DNA of 8,829 nt from Gemmatimonas phototrophica. Its GTDB lineage: Bacteria > Gemmatimonadota > Gemmatimonadetes > Gemmatimonadales > Gemmatimonadaceae. Where the stretch lies: assembly GCA_945870175.1 (NCBI GenBank), contig CAMBRJ010000092.1, positions 1-8,829 of the forward strand. The letters are read 5' to 3'. Below the pieces are notes generated by a model. That model made no database searches, was not told where the DNA came from, and saw only the letters and a program-made list of their open reading frames with translations. Numbering within the stretch: the first letter of the stretch is position 1; the number at the start of each line of letters is the position of its first letter. A program made the position numbers and the translations under genes. This document shows positions 1-7,097 of this stretch, in pieces.

Positions 1-1204
1 GGTTGGCACCGCGCTCTTCGAGGCTGATCGGGATGCACGTGCTGCGACCCTGCAGCGTGGTATTGCGTCCTTCGGCCAGCCACCGCTTGAGGTCGAACAG
101 GCGACGGCCTTCCAGCCACAGCACGGCGCCACGTTCGCGCATGAGGTGCACATACGCGTCGGCCACTGTCGTCGCGGTGAGCGGCGCGAGCGTTGCAGCA
201 ATGCGACCCTGATTGATGAACAGCATCGCATTCGTGACGTCGTTCGCGCGCAGCGCGGCCTCGGCACGAATGAGTAGCATCTCGGTGCCCTTGGCGAGCG
301 CCACGGGATCGCCGAGCGTGATGTACTTCTTCTGGCGGAAGAAGTTGGTGGCGCCGTCCTGACCCTTGGTGATCGTCGAGCCCGTCTTCACGGTGTCGTA
401 CAACACACGCGGATCGCGATCGGCTACCCACACCGTGTTCCACGCCGTTACCTCGCGGCGGGTGATGGTCTGGGCGGCCAAGTCCATGTTCTCGCGCGAG
501 GTGTTGAGCGAGAAGACGGCGTTGTGCCGGAAGGTGGTCGGCACCAGCGCCGCGTCGGCCGCCGCTTCCGTCCACTTGCCCTGATTGGCGTACACCTGTG
601 CCCGGCCGGCGAGCGCCGCGTTGGTGAGCGCGGTGTTGTTGAGCGCCCGCGAGATGGTGAGCGCCCGTGTGAACAGGCTTTCGGCACGGACGAAGTGCGA
701 GCTGTTGGGCAGCGCCGGTCCGCCGTCGTACACGGCGTTGCACACGTTCTCGCCGAGGAAGCGATTGGCGAAGCCGGCGTACAGGTAGGCGCGTGGGGTA
801 CTGGCGTTCGTTTCGAACCCGGTGCCGAGCACGGTCTTCATGCGCGCCAGCCCCGCTTCGGCCACGTAGCGTGCGGTGTGCAGGCGTGCCCAGTCGCCGT
901 TCACGTCTTCGGGGCCGATCGTGCCGGCGGCGAACCGGCGCTCGGCGGCGAAGTTGCCGGAGTGGCGCAACTCGAGCGCGGCGAGCGAGCCACGGGTGAG
1001 GTAGTTGCCGATGGCGTTGGAGAGATCACCCCCCATGCCATTTACGAGCGCCGGAATGGCGCTGGCATTGTTGAGGTCATCGTCGAGCAGCGGACCGGGA
1101 TTGGTGACATTGAAGTCACAGCCGCCGAGGAGGGCGGCGAGGGCGATGGCGGCCGCCGGCATGGCGCGGCGGGTCATCGGGGAGAGGGCAGTCATAGTGG
1201 GCAT
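1..1204 (-). CDS. RagB/SusD-family outer-membrane substrate-binding lipoprotein, 3' end cut by window edge
   Basis: This encodes a surface-exposed lipoprotein that acts as the substrate-capturing lid of the SusC-type transporter encoded just upstream. I read 401 residues with no stop before the edge. The ATG at 1204-1202 overlaps the transporter stop (TAATG), and an in-frame ATG nine bases later (1195) is an alternative. The N-terminus has two Arg (12-13), a short hydrophobic run and the lipobox LLGGC with Cys29. The mature part begins DFNVTNPGPL, as SusD-like proteins often do. SusD hallmarks are MLLIRAEAALRAND (309-322), a TPR-type helix, and LWLEGRRLFDLKRW (362-375), the conserved C-terminal 'EG-R-FDL-RW' motif. 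The last visible residues, CIPISLEERGAN, match the family's terminal 'IP' strand, so only a few residues should be missing. At about 400-410 residues it is shorter than Bacteroides SusD (about 550). The family is secure; the substrate is unknown. Confidence 0.9.
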   Translation of the reverse strand, partial: MPTMTALSPMTRRAMPAAAIALAALLGGCDFNVTNPGPLLDDDLNNASAIPALVNGMGGDLSNAIGNYLTRGSLAALELRHSGNFAAERRFAAGTIGPEDVNGDWARLHTARYVAEAGLARMKTVLGTGFETNASTPRAYLYAGFANRFLGENVCNAVYDGGPALPNSSHFVRAESLFTRALTISRALNNTALTNAALAGRAQVYANQGKWTEAAADAALVPTTFRHNAVFSLNTSRENMDLAAQTITRREVTAWNTVWVADRDPRVLYDTVKTGSTITKGQDGATNFFRQKKYITLGDPVALAKGTEMLLIRAEAALRANDVTNAMLFINQGRIAATLAPLTATTVADAYVHLMRERGAVLWLEGRRLFDLKRWLAEGRNTTLQGRSTCIPISLEERGAN

Positions 1205-1206
1205 TA
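1202..1206 (-). promoter_or_regulatory. TAATG stop/start overlap coupling susC-like and susD-like genes
   Basis: On the minus strand the transporter stop TAA (1206-1204) shares its last A with the ATG (1204-1202) of the SusD-like gene. No strong separate Shine-Dalgarno sequence is apparent; the region just upstream reads GAGGACGAGC, about ten bases before the ATG, and may contribute. This geometry usually means one mRNA and translational coupling, which fits proteins that form a stoichiometric complex. Confidence 0.75.
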
Positions 1207-4176
1207 GAAGCTCGTCCTCACGCTGAACAAGAACGTGCGATATGTCGAGAAGTTGTAGTAGTCTCGGCGCGAGAAGGTGCTGGTCCGCTGGTCGGCCGTT
1301 TCCGGATCGGAGCCGGTGTAGTCCGTGTTCACGAACAGATTCCGTCCGGCGAGCGACACGGTCATGTTGCGGGCGCCGGGGGCGAAGCGCTTGGGGACGT
1401 CGTACGAGACGGAGACGCTGCGGAGCTTGAAGAAGTCTGCGCTTTCCACCCAGTAGCTGTAGTCACGCTGCGCGGCCACGATGGAGCAGCGCATGCGGTC
1501 TTGCGCGTTCACGCTGGCGAGCGCTGCGGCGTCGCCGGCCGCGGCGGCACGCAGCGCCTTCTGTGCGGCGAAGCAGGGCTGCCAGATGCCGAGACCAGCG
1601 TTCTGGAATCCGGTGCCGTTCAGCAGGTGTCCACCCTTCTGGAATTCACCGACGGCATCGATGGTGACGTTCTTGAAGAGCGTGAGCGTGAGCGACGGAT
1701 TGATGATCTGGTCGGGGAAGGTCTGGCCGAGGAACTTGCTCGTGTCGACGATCGCCGCCGCGAATTCGTTCGGGTTGCGGACCTTGAGTCCGACGTAGGC
1801 CGGGAGCGGGAGTCCTTCCTGGACGTAGCTGCGGGACAGGGCGTCGATGGTGAGGACGCGACCGCCGAGGTCGATGGCTTCGCCCTTGATGCGCGTGTAT
1901 TGCAGGCGGGTTTCGAGATGCGCCCAGCTGGTGGGATCGAAGGATGCCGTGAGTTGCGCCTCGATGCCCTTGTTGGAGATGATGCCGACGTTTTCCGGCT
2001 GGTTGCTGGAGAAGCCCTGTGACGGCGGATAGGCGACGTTGATGATGGCGTCGTTGGTGCGCGCGCTGAAGTACGTGAAGACGGCACCGAGGCGTCCGCC
2101 CCAGAATCCGGCATCGAAGCCCAGTTCTGTTTCGCGCGTGCGCTCGGGGCCGAGGTTGGGATTGCCGAGCTGGCCCGGGGTGAAGCCGGAGAGACCACCT
2201 TCGGCGGCGATCGGGTTCCAGGTGCGCGTGGCGTCGAAGGCACCCGGCGCCTTGCCGGCTTCACCGACAGCGGCGCGGAACTTGAAGGTCTCGATGAGGT
2301 TGGACGGCCAGAACGATTCATCGGAGAGCACGTACGACATGCTGAGCTTCGGGTAGGTCTGCAAGCCGAAGCCGGAACCGAAGGCGGAATTGCCGTCGAC
2401 GCGGGCGCCGGCGGTGACGAACAGTCGGTCGCGCCAGCCGATCATCTGCTGCGCGAAGAAGCCGGCGTTGATGACGCGTTGCTGATTCACGTCGACGATC
2501 TGACGCAGCGAGGCGGAGATCAGCGTGGGGAGACCCGGGCCGGCGAAGTTGTCGCCCTGCAGGTCGGTGGAGTTGAGCCGGCTGTCGAACAGCTGTCCAC
2601 CCACCGACGACGTTCCGGAGAAGTTCTTACCGAACGTCTGCTTCCAGCTGCTCGCGAGGTCGACCGTGATGAGCTGGCGGTTCCAGAGCGTCTGGAAATA
2701 CACACCGGTCGGCGTGCGGAGAAAGCCGAACGGATTGATGGTGCGGATGTCGTTGTTGTTGTAGTCGATGCCGACGGACAGGCGGTTGCTGATGTTCGCC
2801 GTGGGGTTCCAGGTGCCGGTGCCGCCGGTGATGAAATGATCGCCCCCGATGGTGTTGGACTTCGAGAAGATCGTGTCGTTGAGGACGCAGGCGATCGTGG
2901 CCGTGCTGCAGCCGGTGCCCCTGAAGTTCGAGCCGGGGCCGCGCGAGACGTTGAGCAGGAAACCGTCGGCGCTGTTGCCTTCCGACACCATCGCCGTGTT
3001 GCGGCGCTGCCATGACGTGTTGAGGGCCAGCGTGACCGTCTTGCTGGGCGCGAAGCCGATGTTGGCGCGCAGACCGCCGGTTTTGTTGCTGCCGACGCGC
3101 AGGACGCCCGCTTCGTTCTCGAGGTTGCCGGAGATGGCATAGTTGATGCCACTGCCCGAGCCACGCACGCCGAGCGAGTAGCGGCCCAGGAAACCATTCT
3201 GCAGCCACGACCCGCTTTCGGGGCAGGTGGCGTCTTCGAAGGCGACGCCGTTGGCATCGACCATGTTCGGGCCGCGGCATTCGCGGATGAACATGCGCGT
3301 GGGATCGGAACGTGGGCCGAAGTCGCCCATGCTGTTGATGCCGGCGGTGGCTTCGAGTGTCCACACGGCGGGGCCTTCGCGGCCGCGCTTGGTGAAGATC
3401 TGAATCACGCCGCCGGACGCTTCGGTGCCGTACAGCGTGGTAGCGGCGGGGCCTTTCACGACTTCGATGCGGTCGATGTCCGCCGCGGCGATGTCGTTGA
3501 GCGGCGACACGGACTGGCGCGAGGAGACGCCGGTGGGCGAGTTGCCGTTGAACATGCGGATGCCGTCGATGTAGATCAGCGGGCGGTTGCCCTGCGTGAT
3601 CGAGTTGACGCCGCGCAACCGGATGGTGCCGCCGGAGCCGGGACCGCCGCCGTTGGCCTGAATGGTGACGCCGGTGGAGCGTCCCTGCAAAATCTGCTGG
3701 GTGTTGGCGACGGCACCGCGTTCGAAGTCGGCGCTGCCGACGGTGGTGATGGCGTTGCCGACTTCCTTTTTGCGCTCTTCACCGGTGGCGGTGACGACCA
3801 CGCCGGCGAGTGATACGCTGCTCTTGGTGAGCGTGAAGTCGACGGTGACGGATGCCCCGGCGGCCAGCGTAATGGCGCGCGACTGCTGCTGAAAGCCGAT
3901 ACGACGCACGGTGACGGTGAGCGGGCCCGCGGGGATGTTGGCGAGCGTGAAGCGTCCGTCGTCACCGGTGGCACGACCGAGCTGGGTGCCGGAGATGGTG
4001 ACTTGGGCGGCGGCGACCGGCTGGCCGTTGTCGCCATCGAGCACGCGACCGACGATGGTACCGGTGGCTTGGGCGGCGAGCGGAGTGGCCGCGGCGATCG
4101 ACAACGCCAGCCCGAACATGGCGGCGGTGACGCGTCGTCCTACCAGCGCAGTGCGCCGAAGGATGGGAAGGAGCAC
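1204..4176 (-). CDS. SusC/RagA-family TonB-dependent outer-membrane transporter
   Basis: This is a TonB-energised beta-barrel that imports large nutrients together with its SusD partner. I chose GTG 4176-4174 as the start (990 aa): GAGGA lies four bases upstream, and this start puts a signal peptide first (RR at 7-8 and 14-15, hydrophobic 18-30, PLAAQ ending at 36). The frame stays open further upstream, but that sequence is not signal-like and invades the divergent gene. Domains: carboxypeptidase-regulatory-like beta-sandwich about 39-115 (GTIVGRVLD...); SusC linker VVVTATGEERKKEVGNAIT about 125-143; plug about 140-265 with LRGVNS, PLIYIDGIRMF and IDRIEVVKGPAATTLYG...GGVIQI; then the barrel, ending in a terminal Phe (FLFSVRTSF) as expected for BAM-inserted barrels. 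Length is normal for SusC. All six cysteines of the mature protein fall in three close pairs (300/318, 423/430, 868/897). Cargo cannot be read from the sequence. Confidence 0.95.
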   Translation of the reverse strand: MLLPILRRTALVGRRVTAAMFGLALSIAAATPLAAQATGTIVGRVLDGDNGQPVAAAQVTISGTQLGRATGDDGRFTLANIPAGPLTVTVRRIGFQQQSRAITLAAGASVTVDFTLTKSSVSLAGVVVTATGEERKKEVGNAITTVGSADFERGAVANTQQILQGRSTGVTIQANGGGPGSGGTIRLRGVNSITQGNRPLIYIDGIRMFNGNSPTGVSSRQSVSPLNDIAAADIDRIEVVKGPAATTLYGTEASGGVIQIFTKRGREGPAVWTLEATAGINSMGDFGPRSDPTRMFIRECRGPNMVDANGVAFEDATCPESGSWLQNGFLGRYSLGVRGSGSGINYAISGNLENEAGVLRVGSNKTGGLRANIGFAPSKTVTLALNTSWQRRNTAMVSEGNSADGFLLNVSRGPGSNFRGTGCSTATIACVLNDTIFSKSNTIGGDHFITGGTGTWNPTANISNRLSVGIDYNNNDIRTINPFGFLRTPTGVYFQTLWNRQLITVDLASSWKQTFGKNFSGTSSVGGQLFDSRLNSTDLQGDNFAGPGLPTLISASLRQIVDVNQQRVINAGFFAQQMIGWRDRLFVTAGARVDGNSAFGSGFGLQTYPKLSMSYVLSDESFWPSNLIETFKFRAAVGEAGKAPGAFDATRTWNPIAAEGGLSGFTPGQLGNPNLGPERTRETELGFDAGFWGGRLGAVFTYFSARTNDAIINVAYPPSQGFSSNQPENVGIISNKGIEAQLTASFDPTSWAHLETRLQYTRIKGEAIDLGGRVLTIDALSRSYVQEGLPLPAYVGLKVRNPNEFAAAIVDTSKFLGQTFPDQIINPSLTLTLFKNVTIDAVGEFQKGGHLLNGTGFQNAGLGIWQPCFAAQKALRAAAAGDAAALASVNAQDRMRCSIVAAQRDYSYWVESADFFKLRSVSVSYDVPKRFAPGARNMTVSLAGRNLFVNTDYTGSDPETADQRTSTFSRRDYYNFSTYRTFLFSVRTSF

Positions 4177-4202
4177 GAAATCCTCACAATGATGAAAGCG
4201 GC

Positions 4203-4226
4203 GCGGACAAGGGTGGAGCTGTCCGC
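4203..4226 (-). promoter_or_regulatory. Hairpin in the predicted 5' leader of the SusC-like mRNA
   Basis: GCGGACA (4203-4209) and TGTCCGC (4220-4226) form a perfect 7-bp stem with a 10-nt loop. It lies in the transporter's upstream leader, about 18 nt before the GAGGA ribosome site. The minus-strand loop reads GCTCCACCCT, which contains CUCC and could in principle compete for purine-rich sequence. There is no U-run after it, so it is not an intrinsic terminator. A seven-base stem can occur by chance in GC-rich DNA. Confidence 0.35.
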
Positions 4227-4256
4227 CTTGAAAACCGGTGGGGCACTGGGACTCGA

Positions 4257-4276
4257 CGTTCGAGCGTACGAACGCT
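4257..4276. promoter_or_regulatory. Overlapping inverted repeats, candidate operator
   Basis: Two interleaved perfect inverted repeats are visible: CGTTCG (4257-4262) with CGAACG (4269-4274), spacer 6; and AGCGT (4263-4267) with ACGCT (4272-4276), spacer 4. They sit about 9 bp upstream of the TATAAC box of the peptidase and near the middle of the divergent region, a sensible position for a dimeric regulator acting on one or both sides. No regulator gene is in the window, so the role is inference only. Confidence 0.35.
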
Positions 4277-4321
4277 ATTGAAGGTATAACAGTTCGGACC
4301 ATCTCAATATCGGAGTCAGCT

Positions 4322-5602
4322 ATGCCGTCGCGTCGCGATTTTCTCGGATCCGCCTCCGCCCTCGCGGTTGGTGCGGTGGTCTCGGTCCCGGCCACCGCGG
4401 GCGCGCAGCCTCCCGCCGCACTTCCCCCCGCCATCCGCGCGCTGCGCCCGATGCGCGACGGGGTCGTGCCCATCTCGGTGGCGGAACGCCAAGGGCGCCT
4501 CGAGAAGGCGCGTCAGCTCATGCGCGATCAGCGGATTGATGCGCTCATGCTGACGGGCGGGACGAGCATGGAGTACTTCACCGGCATCAAGTGGGGGCTC
4601 AGTGAACGGCTGCTGGCCGCGGTGATTCCGGTGAAGGGGGCGGCGTTCCTGATCACGCCCAAGTTCGAAGAGGAACGGGCGATGGAGCAGGCGCACTTGG
4701 GACCGCTGGGGCGCGACGCCGAGGTGATGGCTTGGGAGGAGCACGAGAATCCGTATGCCCTGCTCCGAAAGGCGCTGGCCTCGCGCGGTCTCTCCACGTG
4801 CACGATGGCCGCTGAGGAAACGGTGCGCTTTGTGTTCGCCGACGGGGCGGCGCACGTGCCTGGCGTGACCGTTGTGAGTGGCACGCCGATTACGGCCGGC
4901 TGTCGTACCGTGAAGGACGCGCACGAACTCGCGCTCATGCGTCATGCCAGCGCGGTGACGCTCGCGGCGTACGAAGCGGCGTACAAGTCGCTGAAAGAAG
5001 GCATGACGCAGGATGACTTCGCGCAGCTCGTGCAGCTCGCGCATCAGCAGCTGGGCTACGTGGGGTCAGCGGGGGTGCAGGTGGGCAAGTATTCGGCGCT
5101 GCCGCACGGCAGTGCCACCCCGCAAGTCGTGCGGGAGGGGAGCATTTTGCTGATCGATGGCGGCTGCAAGGTGGAGGGCTACTCGTCCGACATCTCGCGC
5201 ACGTTCGTGCTGGGCAAGGCAACGCAGCGCATGAACGACGTGTTCGAGATCGAACATCGCGCGCAGAGTGCGGCACTGGCGGCGGCCAAGCCCGGGGTGC
5301 CGTGCGAGGCGGTGGACGCCGCGGCGCGGAAGGTGATTGTGGAGGCGGGCTTCGGGCCCGATTACAAATACTTCAGTCACCGGGTGGGACACGGCATGGG
5401 CATGGACGGGCACGAGTGGCCCTATCTCGTGCGTGGCAACACGCTGCCGTTGCGTCCCGGCATGGTGTTCTCCGACGAACCGGGCATCTACATCCCGGGC
5501 GAGTTCGGCATCCGATTGGAAGACGACATGGTGATCACCGAGACCGGCGCGGAGCTGTTTACGCCGCAGTCGCCGAGCCTGGAGCAGCCGTTCGGTCGGT
5601 AA
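4322..5602 (+). CDS. Tat-exported M24-family metallopeptidase (Xaa-Pro dipeptidase/aminopeptidase type)
   Basis: This 426-residue protein probably cleaves peptides next to proline using a dinuclear metal centre. ATG 4322 follows GGAG by six bases and places a twin-arginine signal SRRDFLG (3-9) at the N-terminus, with hydrophobic 10-27 and cleavage near AGAQ, so export is folded and via Tat. The frame is open back to 4238, but that would bury the signal. Residues about 55-185 match the creatinase/prolidase N-terminal domain (YFTGIKWGLSER); about 195-415 are the pita-bread catalytic domain. All five expected metal ligands are visible: Asp279 (LLIDGG), Asp290 (SSDISRTF), His357 (HRVGHG), Glu386 (DEPG) and Glu400 (RLEDD). 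His353 and His364 correspond to the further conserved active-site histidines of aminopeptidase P. The Glu-Glu spacing of 14 is prolidase-like. It is divergent from the SusC/D operon. Exact specificity (dipeptide, longer peptide, or another M24 substrate) is unresolved. Confidence 0.93.
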   Translation: MPSRRDFLGSASALAVGAVVSVPATAGAQPPAALPPAIRALRPMRDGVVPISVAERQGRLEKARQLMRDQRIDALMLTGGTSMEYFTGIKWGLSERLLAAVIPVKGAAFLITPKFEEERAMEQAHLGPLGRDAEVMAWEEHENPYALLRKALASRGLSTCTMAAEETVRFVFADGAAHVPGVTVVSGTPITAGCRTVKDAHELALMRHASAVTLAAYEAAYKSLKEGMTQDDFAQLVQLAHQQLGYVGSAGVQVGKYSALPHGSATPQVVREGSILLIDGGCKVEGYSSDISRTFVLGKATQRMNDVFEIEHRAQSAALAAAKPGVPCEAVDAAARKVIVEAGFGPDYKYFSHRVGHGMGMDGHEWPYLVRGNTLPLRPGMVFSDEPGIYIPGEFGIRLEDDMVITETGAELFTPQSPSLEQPFGR

Positions 5603-5622
5603 CGGTTGGTGGATTTCGTGGG

Positions 5623-5628
5623 TATACT
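5623..5628 (+). promoter_or_regulatory. TATACT, possible -10 element in front of the BIG2 lipoprotein gene
   Basis: TATACT lies in the 30-nt gap after the peptidase stop, only four bases before the ATG at 5633. No convincing -35 box is found 16-18 bp upstream. If it is a real -10, transcription would start at about the ATG, so the message would be leaderless or use a later start. A chance match is quite possible. Confidence 0.2.
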
Positions 5629-5632
5629 AAAG

Positions 5633-7054
5633 ATGAGCACGCTGTCGACTCGCACTCCTTACCATCAGGTTCATCCGTTGCCCACCTCTCCGTTGATATC
5701 CGCCTGGTGCGCGCCTCGCGTGCAGCGCCTTTTGGTCGTGTGCCTCGCCCTCGGGGCATCTGCCTGCGCTGGAGGCGATCCGGTAACGGCGGTCGTTCCG
5801 GTCACCATGTCCATGGCGCCGCCAAGCCTGACACTCACCGCCGGGACATCAGGAACGCTTGGTGTTGTCATTGCGGGGGGGAAGCCCACGCCGATCTTGC
5901 AGCAGTGCAATAGTGCGAATCCTTCTATTGCCAGCGCGGCAACCAATGGTGGCAGTTGTCAGGTGTCCGCGATTGCGCCGGGCACCACCAGCATCACCGC
6001 CATCAGCTCCGGTGGCCAACAAGCGTCATCGACGATCACCGTGCTGCCACTCCCGCCCGCCCTGCTGACGCTTGCGGTGGCTCCGACCACGGCGCCGCTT
6101 GTGGTTGGTGAGTCGGCCACGCTGGTCCCGGCCGTCACACGCGGTGCCTCAACGGTGGACGTGACGTATACCTATACGTCGAGCGCTTCGTCGGTGGCAA
6201 CGGTCAGCGCGACCGGCTTCGTGAGGGCGGTCGCGCCAGGCGTCAGCACCGTGACGGTGACCGCACAAGGCGTCGGCGCTGGTTTTTCCACGACCGTGCT
6301 CACGGCGTCTGTTCCGGTGACCGTGGCGGCCAATCCCTGTACTCCGGTCGGACTGGCCTGGGGGTCCTTCGTGACCGGCACGTTCGCGGTCGACGATTGC
6401 AAGAATCGAGACTACAAAGACTATTTGTTCGACCATTACTTGATCACGGGTCCAAGTAGCGTGCTGAAAGTCGTCATTAACGCCAGCGTTCCTAGTGTTG
6501 GCCTGCATGTCGGATCGTGGCGCACGTACACGTCCAAGTCGGACTCGTTGCTAGAACTCGATTTCTTTGTCCCTCAAGGGACCACGACCGTGAGTCCCTT
6601 GTCGCAGGGTCAGACGGGCAGCTATCGGTTCGGCGTCTTCTATCAGCCAGAGGATGTGGACGGCTGTCGTTCGCCTTTTCTCGTGGGCAGTATTGTCACG
6701 TTGCAGAGTATCACCAATCAAAGCTGCCGACTTGGTACCGCTGAAGCTCCATTTGACCGATTTGTGCTCTATGGGCCTGGCCAATCCTGCACAATCAGCA
6801 TGAAACGGGTGGCCGGAGCAGGGTCAATTCTCGATCCGTATATCGAGCTAGGGTCCGCTTTTACCAACACGGTGTTTACGAAAAACGACGATGTGGCGCC
6901 GGGTAACATCGATGCGCAACTGACACTGAGTCATTGTGTCTCTCCCACCGGCGGGATTTTCGAGCTGAGAGCGTTTGGGTGGAACGGGCCGCTTGGCCAA
7001 CGCGGCGGGACGGGTGCCTACCAACTCACCGTGACGTTCGGCCCTCCCGCGTGA
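5633..7054 (+). CDS. Secreted lipoprotein with two BIG2 Ig-like repeats and two PPC-like C-terminal domains
   Basis: I do not recognise a specific family. From ATG 5633 it has 473 residues. The hydrophobic stretch RLLVVCLALGASAC ends in a plausible lipobox (Cys45), but 30 residues before it is long and the ATG lacks a good ribosome site. A GTG at 5720 would give a compact 16-residue signal, and TTG codons at 5678 and 5693 are also in frame. Residues about 52-145 and 148-232 are two Ig-like group 2 repeats: 'SLTLTAG..GTLGV..NPSIASA..APGTTSITA', then 'APLVVGESATLVPAV..ASSVATVSATGFVRAVAPGVSTVTV'. About 240-345 and 365-473 look like bacterial pre-peptidase (PPC) beta domains: 'FDRFVLYGPG' with Asp375, 'LDPYIEL', NDD 418-420 and final 'TGAYQLTVTFG'. 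Eight cysteines follow the repeats' start in near pairs, suggesting disulfides. A binding or adhesion role is inferred. It lies 30 nt after the peptidase gene, possibly co-transcribed. GC falls in the second half (26/60 for 6421-6480). Confidence 0.8.
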   Translation: MSTLSTRTPYHQVHPLPTSPLISAWCAPRVQRLLVVCLALGASACAGGDPVTAVVPVTMSMAPPSLTLTAGTSGTLGVVIAGGKPTPILQQCNSANPSIASAATNGGSCQVSAIAPGTTSITAISSGGQQASSTITVLPLPPALLTLAVAPTTAPLVVGESATLVPAVTRGASTVDVTYTYTSSASSVATVSATGFVRAVAPGVSTVTVTAQGVGAGFSTTVLTASVPVTVAANPCTPVGLAWGSFVTGTFAVDDCKNRDYKDYLFDHYLITGPSSVLKVVINASVPSVGLHVGSWRTYTSKSDSLLELDFFVPQGTTTVSPLSQGQTGSYRFGVFYQPEDVDGCRSPFLVGSIVTLQSITNQSCRLGTAEAPFDRFVLYGPGQSCTISMKRVAGAGSILDPYIELGSAFTNTVFTKNDDVAPGNIDAQLTLSHCVSPTGGIFELRAFGWNGPLGQRGGTGAYQLTVTFGPPA

Positions 7055-7097
7055 TCTACGGACGGCGTGCAGCGGCGTCGGTGCATGCGTCGGCCCC

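Larger units (their letters stand above)
4177..4321. promoter_or_regulatory. Divergent intergenic region with promoters for susC-like operon and M24 peptidase
   Basis: This 145-bp gap separates the GTG of the transporter (minus) from the ATG of the peptidase (plus), so it must hold control elements for both unless a start is misplaced. A plus-strand TATAAC (4285-4290) resembles a -10 box and would put transcript starts about 25 nt before the peptidase ATG. No good -35 hexamer stands 16-18 bp upstream, so activator dependence or a different sigma factor is possible. The same AT-rich spot reads TTATAC on the minus strand. GGAG at 4312-4315 is a well-placed ribosome site for the peptidase; GAGGA (minus, 4185-4181) serves the transporter. 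Confidence 0.5.

Noticed and set aside
524..1207. 227-codon open frame antisense to the SusD-like gene
   Set aside because: Arg/Gly/Glu-rich low-complexity translation with no domain; typical shadow frame in GC-rich DNA opposite a clearly conserved gene.
2627..3364. Long minus-strand frames (2627-3364 and 2520-3257) overlapping the SusC-like gene in other frames
   Set aside because: Translations are Arg/Pro/Ser-rich and lack motifs, while the main frame is continuous with plug and barrel signatures.
4238..4321. Upstream extension of the M24 peptidase to 4238
   Set aside because: It would place 28 residues before the twin-arginine signal; ATG 4322 has a well-spaced GGAG and a proper N-terminal Tat motif.
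4177..4473. N-terminal extension of the SusC-like frame by 99 codons to 4473
   Set aside because: It overlaps the start of the divergent peptidase gene, has no signal peptide at its own N-terminus and would bury the clear signal sequence that begins at GTG 4176.
4316..5044. 242-codon open frame antisense to the M24 peptidase
   Set aside because: Arg/His-rich translation with no recognisable fold; the plus-strand frame carries the catalytic motifs.
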